A model generated the notes under the pieces. The model saw only the letters and a list, made by a program, of their open reading frames with translations, had not been told where the DNA came from and searched no databases. Both the position numbers and the translations under genes were made by a program. From CBDVBE01 sp964543525 (GTDB lineage: Bacteria; Fibrobacterota; Chitinivibrionia; Chitinivibrionales; JANQEN01), in NCBI GenBank assembly GCA_964543525.1, contig CAZIYW010000075.1:1-25047 (forward strand): DNA of 25,047 bases, written 5' to 3'. The stretch's first letter is position 1. Every line of letters begins with the position of its first letter. This document shows positions 1-9,200 of the stretch, in pieces.

Positions 1-83
1 TGCCTAATTAAAGCAGGTATGATTTATTATTGTGTCAATGTGGGATGGTAGTGTACATTTATTGAAGTTATAAACTATGGATA

Positions 84-108
84 CCAGTATATTTCACAAA
101 TATACTGG
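84..108. promoter_or_regulatory. Perfect 11-bp inverted repeat, likely operator
   Basis: CCAGTATATTT (84-94) and its exact reverse complement AAATATACTGG (98-108) are separated by CAC. It lies 31 bp upstream of the ATG of the HigA-type fragment at 140. Antitoxins of this family bind palindromes near their own genes, so this is a good candidate for the ancestral operator. The function is inferred; the symmetry is directly visible. Confidence 0.6.
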
Positions 109-139
109 AAGAAATCGCTCAAATTATTTACATAATTCT

Positions 140-217
140 ATGAATAAAAAACGAAGGAAAGAACCGTTGCATCCGGGAGAAGTATTTCAGGAGAATTTTT
201 TAAAACCGCTATTGTAA
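140..217 (+). pseudogene. higA: HigA-family antitoxin, N-terminal fragment (broken)
   Basis: The frame reads MNKKRRKEPLHPGEVFQENF followed by LKPLL and a TAA. The P-x-HPGE-x-(10)-PL signature is the hallmark N-terminus of HigA/VapI-type antitoxins, which normally run to about 90-110 residues with an XRE-like helix-turn-helix. Here translation stops right after 'PL', where the DNA-binding helices should begin. After the stop, another frame (about 220-335) shows LPLD-stop-NIHSPIT, weakly like the expected 'LA..IHVP.TRI' of the family, which suggests decay by frameshift and point mutation. The same frame is open from an upstream ATG at 77, but the family start favours 140. No HigB toxin is visible; it would lie left of the window if present. 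Confidence 0.6.
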
Positions 218-349
218 CTCACACTCTGCCACTGGACTAAAATATTCACTCGCCGATTACAGGTATGGTATACAACCGGCCCACCTATACATCAGCACAG
301 AATGTAACAATCCTGTTCGCAATAAATGTATAAACCCCCGGTAAGACAA

Positions 350-781
350 CTAGCTCTTCTGCTGCACAAACCGTCTGAAGCTTTTCTGAAGGCAGGAATG
401 TAAATATTGTACTTTGAAGACTTTGGCGTATAGCTCCTGAATATCTTCCTCATTAAACGCACCCGACACGGCGGTGTACCTCTTGAGGATTTTATTAATC
501 TCCGCAGCTTCTATAAGAAACGCATTAAGCTCTTCACGAAGTACGGTTCCTATTTTCCGATAAAACAACTTAATATTCTTTTTAAAAGCAGTGACACTGC
601 GCAACGCATTGTTAATATTTTTTTCACGATTAGTGTCATCATTTACTATTGTCAATAGATTACTGATGTAGAATGCAATGATATTGGTTGTGGAAACCCA
701 GAAAGAGACATTCGGCTTTTCAAATACTAACGCATTTAATAATCTGCCTTTTTGTTTTTTAGTTTTTGTCTCCCGAGTCAT
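350..781 (-). CDS. Hypothetical small helical protein
   Basis: This is a 143-residue protein when started at the ATG at 779-781, which is preceded on the minus strand by AAGGATGGAAG at good spacing; an in-frame ATG at 806-808 would add nine residues with a poorer ribosome site. It is Lys/Arg-rich at the N-terminus and appears mostly alpha-helical, with the run NIKLFYRKIGTVLREELNAF followed by another amphipathic helix. No catalytic motif, signal peptide or membrane segment is evident, and I do not recognise a family. It might be a four-helix-bundle protein or an accessory gene linked to the neighbouring broken toxin-antitoxin locus. It has no operon partner. Moderate confidence that it is a gene, none on function. 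Confidence 0.4.
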   Translation of the reverse strand: MTRETKTKKQKGRLLNALVFEKPNVSFWVSTTNIIAFYISNLLTIVNDDTNREKNINNALRSVTAFKKNIKLFYRKIGTVLREELNAFLIEAAEINKILKRYTAVSGAFNEEDIQELYAKVFKVQYLHSCLQKSFRRFVQQKS

Positions 782-1265
782 TTTTCTTCCATCCTTATTA
801 ATAGCCATGATATCCCATTCATGCTTTTTGTTACTCTAATGAGCCTCTCTTCTATATAAAGTAGTAATAATATGCCTTCCATGCAATATATAGTTGAAAA
901 TTTCGTCAAATTTTTGGTGGCGTAGAATTGAGTAGACCTAAGCAACATATGGCGTATTTTCATGAAAATTGCGAAAGTTTGCAGCCGTGAAGTGCAATGA
1001 TTTTCTAATTGTAACAATTACAATGTATTATAAATTCAAAGGTTATGCGGATTATATATTATTTTATACTGTGTGCTCTGAATCCAGGGTATCAGATTAT
1101 GGCGCAGGTCTCCCAAATTCTACGCTACTAAATTTTTATATAAAAAAGAGCATCTGTCTGTTATACAATATATTGTACCACTGACATATGTCCCTACCTC
1201 AATTATTCAGGCGACATATCATTTCCGAATACTATAGGAGAGCAGATAACCATAGATAAAAAAGG
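782..1265. other. AT-rich stretch without a supported gene
   Basis: Two short frames cross this stretch (minus 778-1017 and plus 969-1184), but neither has a recognisable family, a convincing ribosome site or protein-like composition. The minus frame ends in an ATGA overlap with the start at 781, which is the only point in its favour. Nothing else stands out. Confidence 0.4.
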
Positions 1266-1348
1266 AATCCTCACCCCGCAATTTTATTCTTACTTATAGT
1301 GTGTATTGGGAGTGGTAAGAATAAAGGGTGGGGAGAGGGGTGAGGATT
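1266..1348. repeat. Palindromic intergenic repeat (nested hairpin)
   Basis: The outer stem is AATCCTCACCCC (1266-1277) with GGGGTGAGGATT (1337-1348), 12 bp and perfect. A nested second stem is TTATTCTTAC (1284-1293) with GTAAGAATAA (1315-1324), 10 bp and perfect. The outer core recurs at 13602-13687 and, weaker, at 1571-1653. Such intergenic palindromes act as REP/MITE-like repeats or transcription-processing hairpins; which applies here is inferred. Confidence 0.7.
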
Positions 1349-1488
1349 TGGACTATCTGCTACAGCAGCCTCCGCTTATTATCATTAATTAAAAAAGCTT
1401 TCATATAACAAAATACATTGTATCGTCAGCTCAAATAAACAGGCAGCTCAATTTAATTATACATTTTTACTTTTCATTACTATTTTCC

Positions 1489-1522
1489 ATTCAGGGTCGT
1501 ACTTCCTGAATATCCTTTTTTT
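1489..1522 (+). terminator. Possible rho-independent terminator (+)
   Basis: ATTCAGG (1489-1495) pairs with CCTGAAT (1505-1511) around a 9-nt loop and is followed on the plus strand by ATCC and a run of T (about 1515-1521). No convincing plus-strand gene lies just upstream, so it may be fortuitous. Confidence 0.3.
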
Positions 1523-1570
1523 ATACGTTCCCGCACCTGTTCATCTTGCATAAAAGACTTTTCCTTAATG

Positions 1571-1653
1571 GTAAAAAATCCTCAATCCCTACTTCCTGCT
1601 CTCATCACCTTGGGGGGGGTAAAGGATCACAAGTTTCAGGAATGAGGACTCTT
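1571..1653 (-). terminator. Terminator-like hairpin after the VWA gene
   Basis: TCCTCA (1579-1584) pairs with TGAGGA (1643-1648). On the minus strand the hairpin is followed by TTTTTTAC, a good U-tract for the gene ending at 1657. It shares the TCCTCA/TGAGGA core with the hairpins at 1266 and 13602, and its loop contains a run of eight G (1612-1619). The hairpin overlaps the 3' end of no gene. Confidence 0.45.
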
Positions 1654-1656
1654 TTT

Positions 1657-4600
1657 CTATTTTCTTCTTACACCGACAACCTTCCGTTTGGTCCAGCTCC
1701 ATTTCGCATCATGGGAGTTCTCACCTTTACGATAATAAAATTTACATGGCATTATCGCAACATAGGCAGCCTGGCCGACTACCCTGCCCGCTTCATTGCG
1801 GCCGTCCCAGATATACACCAGACGGGTCCGCTTACAGTCAAAGCCCATCTCTTTGTCAATTATAATAGGATTTCCAACTGCATCATAAACAGATATCCTG
1901 CCGGACAGACTATCCTCTGGAGTCACCTTCGAATAATCATCAGGCGTCAGCGTGATAACACTGATTCCCTTATACCGGTCGGCGCCGGACTGCCCGATAT
2001 TCAGAATATCCTTGAAATGCGACGGCAGTGAATAGACACTGTCCTCGTCAAGTATCAGAGCATCGGGTAGCAGATCATACTTGACCGGGATATACTCTAT
2101 TGAAATGGGCACGCGCCTGTTTTTGGGGTTGTCCTGGTTATTACCGATACCGTCATGGACATTTGAGTCATAACTCCAGTATATTCGCACCGAATCGCCG
2201 CGTACTATTTCCGACACACCTTCCAGTGACCGGACTTCAAAAATGCCGCTGTCGGCATTTTGACTGAGCACGCTAAGTATGGCAAAGTAGGGGGCATTGT
2301 TTGTGATACCGAAGAACTCAAAGGGTTTTTCCCGGGTTATGGCCTCAACATTCTCCGAAAAGATGATAGTCAGCTCATCACGCGCATTCGGCGCGAGAGA
2401 ATCAACCAGGTTTGCAGTAACTATAACAGGCGCCAATGAGTCGACGGCGCGGGCCTCTGACTTTATAACCGATTCACCGTCCGGAAACACCTTCTCGGTA
2501 GTTATCCGTATTATTTCATCATCTGTCACATAGGTTTTAATTGTCTGATTTTCCTCGGAGACATCCAGTGCTATTCCACCGGTCGAGTACCGGTATCCGG
2601 TCACAGTAAAATCTCTTGCTGCTGGCAACTCAATAAGCGGCTGAAGATCGTCGACATGTTCATCCACCTTTTTCCCGGAAATACCCACAAAGATACTGTC
2701 AATATATCCATTGGCGTCATTGTCGAAATAGATACCATACTCTACAGCCATACCTTTCTCAACGACCTTGACATTTATCTCACGGCGGATATTCTCAGGG
2801 TTATCCTGTTTATTGCCCAGAGTATCGCGTATCTTATCAGAAATGGCGGCGTTAATCCGGATGGAATCACCCTGTACTATTGCTGATGCGCCGCTTATCG
2901 AGGTAACCTCAAACACCGCCTGCGTCCCGCTCTGGCTCAGCACCTGCAATGTGGCGTCAAATTCAGTCCCACCTGCTGTTTTGTAAAACCTGCATGGCTG
3001 GTTTTCAGTGATGGATTCAATATCTTCAGAGAATACCACGGTCAGCTCATCACGCGCATTAAGGTCTGCCGAATCAACCAGATCGGCAGTCATTATCACC
3101 GGCGCCATGGAATCGATAAAGGTAAAGGAGCTCTTGAGAAGAATCACATCGTCAGCCAGTTCAACTGAATCGATAGTCACCACATCTTCTGCGGTGATAT
3201 AGGTCAACGTTGCAGATGCGTTTTCAGTTACCGGCACCGCAATACCATCGCTTACCGCCGAATAACTCCCAACTGAAAAGTTCCGGTGTGCCGGCAGCTC
3301 TATATTACTCATGATAGCATCCACATAGGAACCGAAATCATCACCTGTGACCGCCAGGAATATGCTGTCCACCTTGCCGTCGGCGGTGTTGTCGAAATAA
3401 ATTCCCTCTGTCACTTTTATCCCGCTGCTTTCGTCATAATAGTAACGCGCGACCCGCAGGGTATCCAGCGGCAGGTCAGGATTACGGAAGGTCAATACAA
3501 TGCTGTCCGGGTTCTGATGCTGCAGGGTATTATCACCTGCGTTCGCACTTCCTGTAGTCCGTGGGAAGGTATAGGCCCAGTAAGTACCCTTATCCTCCAG
3601 AGTAAAGGTCTCTTTGTCGGAGCCCTGCACATGCGTGACCTCTATTTTCATATTCTGATAATCGTACAGTGTATCTACGCGATACGACTCAAACCGTATT
3701 TCAAGGTCTTTCATGTCATCGGTAATTACATCGTTTTCACCAATCTCGGTTCCGTTGTAGAATAGATCCAGGTTCCGTCCCCAGAAAGTCAACTCCAGGC
3801 TGTCACCGAGATCCTCGCCGCTTGACACATGGGCAGTAAAGTTAATGTCAACCGTGGTATCCTGCAGAGGATTAATCGTGGTATCGTTTCCGCTGATAAT
3901 AATCTCCTCCCTGCCGTAGGTGATCCTGTAGTTAAAATCGGCAGAGGGATTCTGCAGGGCGAACAGGTCATCGAACATAAAAGCATCATCGGCCCAGGGA
4001 TTCGGGCAGGTGACGCCGTTGACAATACAGGTCTTCGGGGTCACCTGGGTAAGGTTGGTTATAATCTGTGAGATCACATTCGAACTCAGGTAATTCATTA
4101 TTACATCGAATCCGGCCTGAATCTGCTTAAAAGAGCTGTTTGGATTATTCGCGGAATAGCCGTTGTTCTGAATACACTCTATAAAATCTTCTATCGGAAA
4201 GGTAATCTGATCATCGGGATCGATATAGACACAGAAAGTAGTGGGCGCATTCTCCGCCGTTATATCGTCCCAGTCGAAACCATGCGGACCTGCATCAACA
4301 TCTGAATGGAGCAGGTGCTCACCGTCGGAAAGGAAAATGACATATTGATTTTCCTTTGTATGACTGCTGTTCTGCATCGCCTCTTTAACGCCCTGATATC
4401 CACCCCATATATTCGTTCCCGAATGGTTCACCTTGAGCGGGTCGCAGCTTGCATTGCTCGGCAGGTATACCAGATTGGTATAATGGTTGACAATTCCCTG
4501 ATAGGTGTGGGTATAGTTCTTTACTTTCAGATATTCCTTTAACACCTCATAGCCTGTCATACCGCTGTTATTGCCCACCGTCACATCTTCATTCAGCTTA

Positions 4601-5091
4601 AGAAGCGGGATATAACCACCCTGCAGGGAATACTCCGTAGATTGAATCTCCTCAATCAGCGCATCATCACCGGGATCAAAATAGAGATGCGTCGCGAAGA
4701 TAGACATACCCACTTCCGTGGTAGGCGATTTTTTATAGATCTCATCCAACAACGCATCGGCAACTTCATAGCGCACACCATCAGGATCATTGGGAATGGG
4801 GTCCGAATTATCCGGCAGATTGATAAACATACTGGTCGAATTGTCAATAACGAGCATGATTGATGTTGCGCCACCACTCGAAAACGACGACACGGAATCA
4901 AAAGCCGGAATACTCTCACACAGTGCCACAATATCATCAGGTCTCTGAATCGTTCTGCCGTCCAGATATTCAGGAAAGCCTTTATAAGCAAATTTTCCCA
5001 CCTCTTCACCGGTGAGAGGAAATAATACCGGTAATAACCAGATACATGCAGACAGTAAAATCAGTGACGCGCAACCATGTTTGAATCTCAT
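1657..5091 (-). CDS. Secreted von Willebrand A (VWA) surface protein, paralogue A
   Basis: This 1144-residue protein has a signal peptide (about 1-28). A VWA domain spans about 75-348, with an intact MIDAS metal site: DNSTS at 83-87, T226 and LSDG at 254-257. After a beta-rich linker come two tandem modules of about 222 residues (from about 561 and 783). Each opens with a Ca-loop-like motif (FDNTADGKVD, FDNDANGYID) and contains 'ARDELT' plus a 'SE(D/N)(I/V)E' strand. The C-terminus (about 1063-1144) is FlgD-like (SVYDAVGN ... WDGRNEAGRVV), as in sorting or anchoring tails. VWA domains bind protein ligands through a divalent metal, so adhesion or a role in surface structure is likely; the ligand is unknown. 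It is the last gene of the probable C-B-A operon, 39 bp after B, and is paralogous to the protein at 10066-13512. The domain calls are firm; the exact family is not. Confidence 0.85.
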   Translation of the reverse strand: MRFKHGCASLILLSACIWLLPVLFPLTGEEVGKFAYKGFPEYLDGRTIQRPDDIVALCESIPAFDSVSSFSSGGATSIMLVIDNSTSMFINLPDNSDPIPNDPDGVRYEVADALLDEIYKKSPTTEVGMSIFATHLYFDPGDDALIEEIQSTEYSLQGGYIPLLKLNEDVTVGNNSGMTGYEVLKEYLKVKNYTHTYQGIVNHYTNLVYLPSNASCDPLKVNHSGTNIWGGYQGVKEAMQNSSHTKENQYVIFLSDGEHLLHSDVDAGPHGFDWDDITAENAPTTFCVYIDPDDQITFPIEDFIECIQNNGYSANNPNSSFKQIQAGFDVIMNYLSSNVISQIITNLTQVTPKTCIVNGVTCPNPWADDAFMFDDLFALQNPSADFNYRITYGREEIIISGNDTTINPLQDTTVDINFTAHVSSGEDLGDSLELTFWGRNLDLFYNGTEIGENDVITDDMKDLEIRFESYRVDTLYDYQNMKIEVTHVQGSDKETFTLEDKGTYWAYTFPRTTGSANAGDNTLQHQNPDSIVLTFRNPDLPLDTLRVARYYYDESSGIKVTEGIYFDNTADGKVDSIFLAVTGDDFGSYVDAIMSNIELPAHRNFSVGSYSAVSDGIAVPVTENASATLTYITAEDVVTIDSVELADDVILLKSSFTFIDSMAPVIMTADLVDSADLNARDELTVVFSEDIESITENQPCRFYKTAGGTEFDATLQVLSQSGTQAVFEVTSISGASAIVQGDSIRINAAISDKIRDTLGNKQDNPENIRREINVKVVEKGMAVEYGIYFDNDANGYIDSIFVGISGKKVDEHVDDLQPLIELPAARDFTVTGYRYSTGGIALDVSEENQTIKTYVTDDEIIRITTEKVFPDGESVIKSEARAVDSLAPVIVTANLVDSLAPNARDELTIIFSENVEAITREKPFEFFGITNNAPYFAILSVLSQNADSGIFEVRSLEGVSEIVRGDSVRIYWSYDSNVHDGIGNNQDNPKNRRVPISIEYIPVKYDLLPDALILDEDSVYSLPSHFKDILNIGQSGADRYKGISVITLTPDDYSKVTPEDSLSGRISVYDAVGNPIIIDKEMGFDCKRTRLVYIWDGRNEAGRVVGQAAYVAIMPCKFYYRKGENSHDAKWSWTKRKVVGVRRK

Positions 5092-5130
5092 AAGTGAAAA
5101 GTCCCTTTAAGTAAACCGTCCTTCCTTTTG

Positions 5131-6273
5131 TTAAATATCACCGATAAAAAAAATCTGGGTATAGACATTGTAATAGGTTCCGGAGCCTGCATAATAGCCG
5201 ATTCCGGTTATATTACTGTATTTATCTTCAATATTTTCTTTATGCCCCGAACTGGTCATCCAGGCATTGAATGACGACTGCCCCACTGCGTAGCTTGCAA
5301 CCACATTTTCAGCCGGAGTCATCAACTTGATTTTCTGAATAATGCAGTTTATTCTGTCGCCAAAACCGTCATGACCGAAGGGTGTTATCCCCTTTGATAT
5401 ATTCCTGCTGTGCACCCTGGCATAATTGGCAGCCACATCATTCCACAGTAGCGGTTCGAGGCCGATGCTTTTTCGGTGAGTGTTTACCAGCTCATGCATC
5501 TGCATCTCAACATCATGTACTTCTTCAGTCACCAGATGCACCACTGCAGTGTCATCGGGTTTTCTGACCGGCCAGCGCTGAACAGCATAGCCGATCCTCT
5601 CAAATACAAGGGTATCGTTCCAGTCGGGCGTACCCATTTCTGAAATACTGTGTTTTCCGTCTCTACCGTTATTTCCGGCCAGCCATACTATACGTCCGGC
5701 ACCCTGCATCCCACGTATATATTTCGTAAAGCATTCCTTATTCCCCATTCGCAGCGCGAGTATAAACACCCCGCTACCGGTGTGTACCGACGCTATGTCG
5801 AACAGGCAGGGAGTATTGTCGAAAACCGTTTTACGATGGGAGCAGAGCACTCCCCCTTTCAAGTTGTACAGGGTAACAAAAAAGGTACCCGATCGATCCG
5901 GGGTGAATGATATCTTGTCATGGGAGATTAATACAGGAACGCGTATACCGGTATGCATGCCGGTATGCATAATTGCAGTGCCATTTACGACAAATGCCCC
6001 CTGTGCATCAGTAGTAACGGTCTGATTTTCATTTACCAGTACAACCGTTACCCCTGCAAGCGGATTATTCTCTCCATCCAGCACGTACCCGGAGAGAGAA
6101 ATCTCCCGGCTGAATGAAGTGAAAAACCATGCATAAATAAATAGAATCCCTGCAGCGCCCCGCATAATTCCGTTACACCCCCACCAGGCACACGCCAGCC
6201 CAGGCGTGTATTTAATTATTTTGTTCTCTTTTTTGGCACTCTTTGCTTTTTTATCCCAAAGCATGCATCGCAT
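5131..6273 (-). CDS. Secreted CAP/SCP (YkwD-like) domain protein
   Basis: This is 380 residues from the ATG at 6273. An alternative ATG at 6165 (residue 37) gives a cleaner signal peptide (MRGAAGILFIYAWFF), and neither start has a strong ribosome site. A carboxypeptidase-regulatory-like Ig module follows (about 59-98, LSGYVLDGENNPLAGVTVV). Next is a segment resembling a sorting-type tail but placed internally (about 119-187, VTLYNLKGG ... SGVFILAL). A 'DTLVFERIGYAVQRWPV' strand module precedes the C-terminal CAP domain (about 255-380). The CAP signature residues are present: H288, H301 (FGHDGFGDR), E322 (AENV) and H344 (WMTSSGHKENI). CAP proteins act extracellularly, as lipid binders or in envelope processes. 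The gene starts 25 bp after C and precedes A by 39 bp, so it is probably co-transcribed. Confidence 0.8.
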   Translation of the reverse strand: MRCMLWDKKAKSAKKENKIIKYTPGLACAWWGCNGIMRGAAGILFIYAWFFTSFSREISLSGYVLDGENNPLAGVTVVLVNENQTVTTDAQGAFVVNGTAIMHTGMHTGIRVPVLISHDKISFTPDRSGTFFVTLYNLKGGVLCSHRKTVFDNTPCLFDIASVHTGSGVFILALRMGNKECFTKYIRGMQGAGRIVWLAGNNGRDGKHSISEMGTPDWNDTLVFERIGYAVQRWPVRKPDDTAVVHLVTEEVHDVEMQMHELVNTHRKSIGLEPLLWNDVAANYARVHSRNISKGITPFGHDGFGDRINCIIQKIKLMTPAENVVASYAVGQSSFNAWMTSSGHKENIEDKYSNITGIGYYAGSGTYYNVYTQIFFIGDI

Positions 6274-6298
6274 CCCGATACGATGCCGGCCACTCCAT

Positions 6299-9200
6299 TT
6301 ATTGTTTCATGGGAATGGGTATCTTCATTATATCTGATCGCCCGTCATCATAGGTAATTTCGATTCTCCCGATATATGCCCCTTTACCGACATCGCGATT
6401 ATTATAATTTTTATCCGACCACAGAATAACAATCAGATTATTCGGGCCCTTTTCCACCGGCTCCATTGCCATGAGCTCGTTGTCATCAGTATAGCCGTCA
6501 CAGGAGGCAAGCTCATTCCCGACCGCGTCAAATATTTTTATCCGGCATGAAACGGCTCTCAGAATCTCAATAGGCACACGAATCTTCGGCTCCAGAAGTA
6601 TAACGGTTCCTCTTTCGATCTCCGTACTTATCTGGAAATCAGGTTCAATCCCCGCATCCTTCTCCTCCGGCCCGAACGGACCAAGAACGTAAGAGACAAA
6701 GGAAAAATCCGGATACTCAATATCCAGTTCCACATGCTTGTTGTCATCAACCTCCTGCGCATTACCCAGATCATCCTGCACATTTTCTTTACAGTTAATC
6801 CAGATACTGTCGCCCTCTGTAGGCGGTTTGCTGCTGACTACAGATGAGATATAAAATGTTGCCCTATTGGCGGTTTTTGCCTGCTGCGTTAAATCCAGGT
6901 AGTACGTTTCACCGTCAAGTCGCTCCAGCCAGAAGGGTTTTACGGATCCGACATCTTTAATATTCTCAGAAAACACGACAATGAGCGAATCCTGGCTGCG
7001 TAGTCTGTTATAAACAAATTCAGAGAGATAGTAGGTCGCCCGGGAAATCACCGGAGCAGCTTTATCTGCAACATCGTAGGTTACAGTTGTGACCGGATCG
7101 GTGTAGGTAATCGCGACCTGCATATCACCGTATGTTTTATCTATTACCTTAGCCGGAGAATCAAATGCGTTGGTCAGATCGAGCAGTACCTTTTTGTGAT
7201 CACTCGTTTCGTAAGACGCGGAGACGTCTTTTGCGACTGCATTCCATGTGGTAAAGGTCACGTCAAAGGTGATTTCATCAATATTGTTGACACTGTCTGC
7301 GAATTCGAGGCGGACCCGGTCAACTATCCCGTTTCCATCCGTATCGTAGTAGTATGCGGTTTTGACCGGCACATTACTGTTGATAAACTTGATTGGCACT
7401 GGTGGGTTGTCTTTATGTGCCTTGTTGTTAACCTTGTCAATAACCGGCCCTGTATGCAGAATTTTCAGGCTGTCGCCGGGTGCGGGTGCATCGTCATCAA
7501 GATCGGCGACCAGAAACCGGATATACTCCTCGTTGCCGAGATCTTCCACGTCCCCGACCGGCTGAATATCGATTTCCTTTACATGGTTCCCTTTTATAAG
7601 GATAAAGGAGTACCCGGAAATGGCCGATACGTTCACCGGCTCGGACAGGCGCACCATGAAGGTGTCTTCCTGCGGGATATATCTCTTGACCACGGCCGCT
7701 TCAGTCAGGATCGGCCCGATACCGTCAAGGAGATCCGCAGTGCGCGAAATAGTACTCCCCAGGGAGTCAATGGTAACGGTCACGGAGCTTTTGCCTTTTG
7801 TCCACACCGGCGCTGAGGCGCCCGGTGCATAGGAGAATGCGATAGTGTTATCGTCGTACATCTCATCGGCATCAATGGTCTCCGTGTAGTCTATCTGATT
7901 CTCCGGCCAGGAATAGGCAGCAGTCTGTGCGGTCATCGAGTCGACAAATATACCGTCGAAAATTATACAGATGCTGTCGCCGATACCGTCGCCGTCCTGA
8001 TCACGGACATGGGCCGTTTTTACCTGCGGCCACGAATCCAGATTTCCGCCGACAAACTTGATTGGCACGGGCGGGTTATCCTTATGGGCTTTGTTGCTCA
8101 CCTTGTCAATTACCGGGCCGGTATGAAGTATTTTCAGACTGTCTCCTTCAGCCGGCGCGTCTACGCCCAGATCGACGATGAGAAACTGAACAAAGGATTC
8201 ACTACTGAGATCGAGAACGGTGCCGGCAATAGGCTCAATCTCAATCTCCTTAACATGATCCTTCTTGATAAGAATAAATGATTTGCCGGAAAGTGCCGAC
8301 ACGTCGATAGGCTCTGAAATACGTACCCGCAGCGTGTCGTCATTCGGCTTGTACCGCTTGACACACTGTGCCTCTTTCAACACCGGTCCGATACCATCCT
8401 CCAGATCTCCGGAATGAGTACTTGATTGTCCCGATGAATCTATCGTGATATCGATAGTACTCTGACCGTCAGTCCATACCGGCGCAGTTGCACCCGGGTT
8501 GTAGGTAAAGATTATCGCATCATCATTAACCAGATCACCGTTATCAATATTCTCCGAATAATCTATCTGTCCGCTCGGCCAGGAGAAGTCCGCCTTTTCA
8601 AGAGAGAAGATTGTCGGAAAATCATACTTCAGCTTCACCCGGATACTGTCACCGATACCATTCCCATTGTTGTCATAAATAACAGCCTTGTCAATCTGCG
8701 GCCAGGCATTACTACCCTCAATTTTAATGGTCATGTCCGCAGTGTCATGTTGCACCCAGGGATCGCCTCCCCACATGGTATCCAGTGTTGCTTTAACAGT
8801 GATCACATATTCATCCTGCACCGTTACATCAAAATTCGTTCCATTAGACACAACAATGTCCCATCCGTCAAGATAGAATTCCGGCACATTGCTCATTTTC
8901 AGCAGGGTTATCGGCCCGTATTGGCAGAGTTTGGTAATGGTACCGACCGTCGTGCCGCCCTGGGTTTTCTCATCGATAGTAAATTCCTGGTCATCAATGA
9001 TATTGATCACCGGATGGGTTCCGTTGTTGGTCGTATCGAATCTGAAATCAGAGAGAAACACGCCGGCGTCAAGTATTGCATCCGATGCGTCCCCGATGGC
9101 AAACTTGATGGTGTGGTTCCCCGGACTGATTTTCTGTGAAGTTTGCAGCACCGCGGTGAAACCGTCATACTCAAGGTTGAGATGGTTGTCAAGATTATCA

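Noticed and set aside
778..1017. 79-codon minus-strand frame overlapping the small gene by ATGA
   Set aside because: No family, no credible ribosome site, and composition unlike a protein; the overlap may be chance.
1612..1619. Eight-G run as a possible phase-variation tract
   Set aside because: It lies in an intergenic hairpin loop past the stop codon, not in a coding frame or promoter.
3286..3765. 159-codon plus-strand frame inside VWA gene A
   Set aside because: It lies antisense to a well-supported gene with strong domain matches; typical shadow frame.
7196..7816. 206-codon plus-strand frame inside gene C
   Set aside because: Shadow of the repeat-rich minus-strand gene; no start site or domain of its own.
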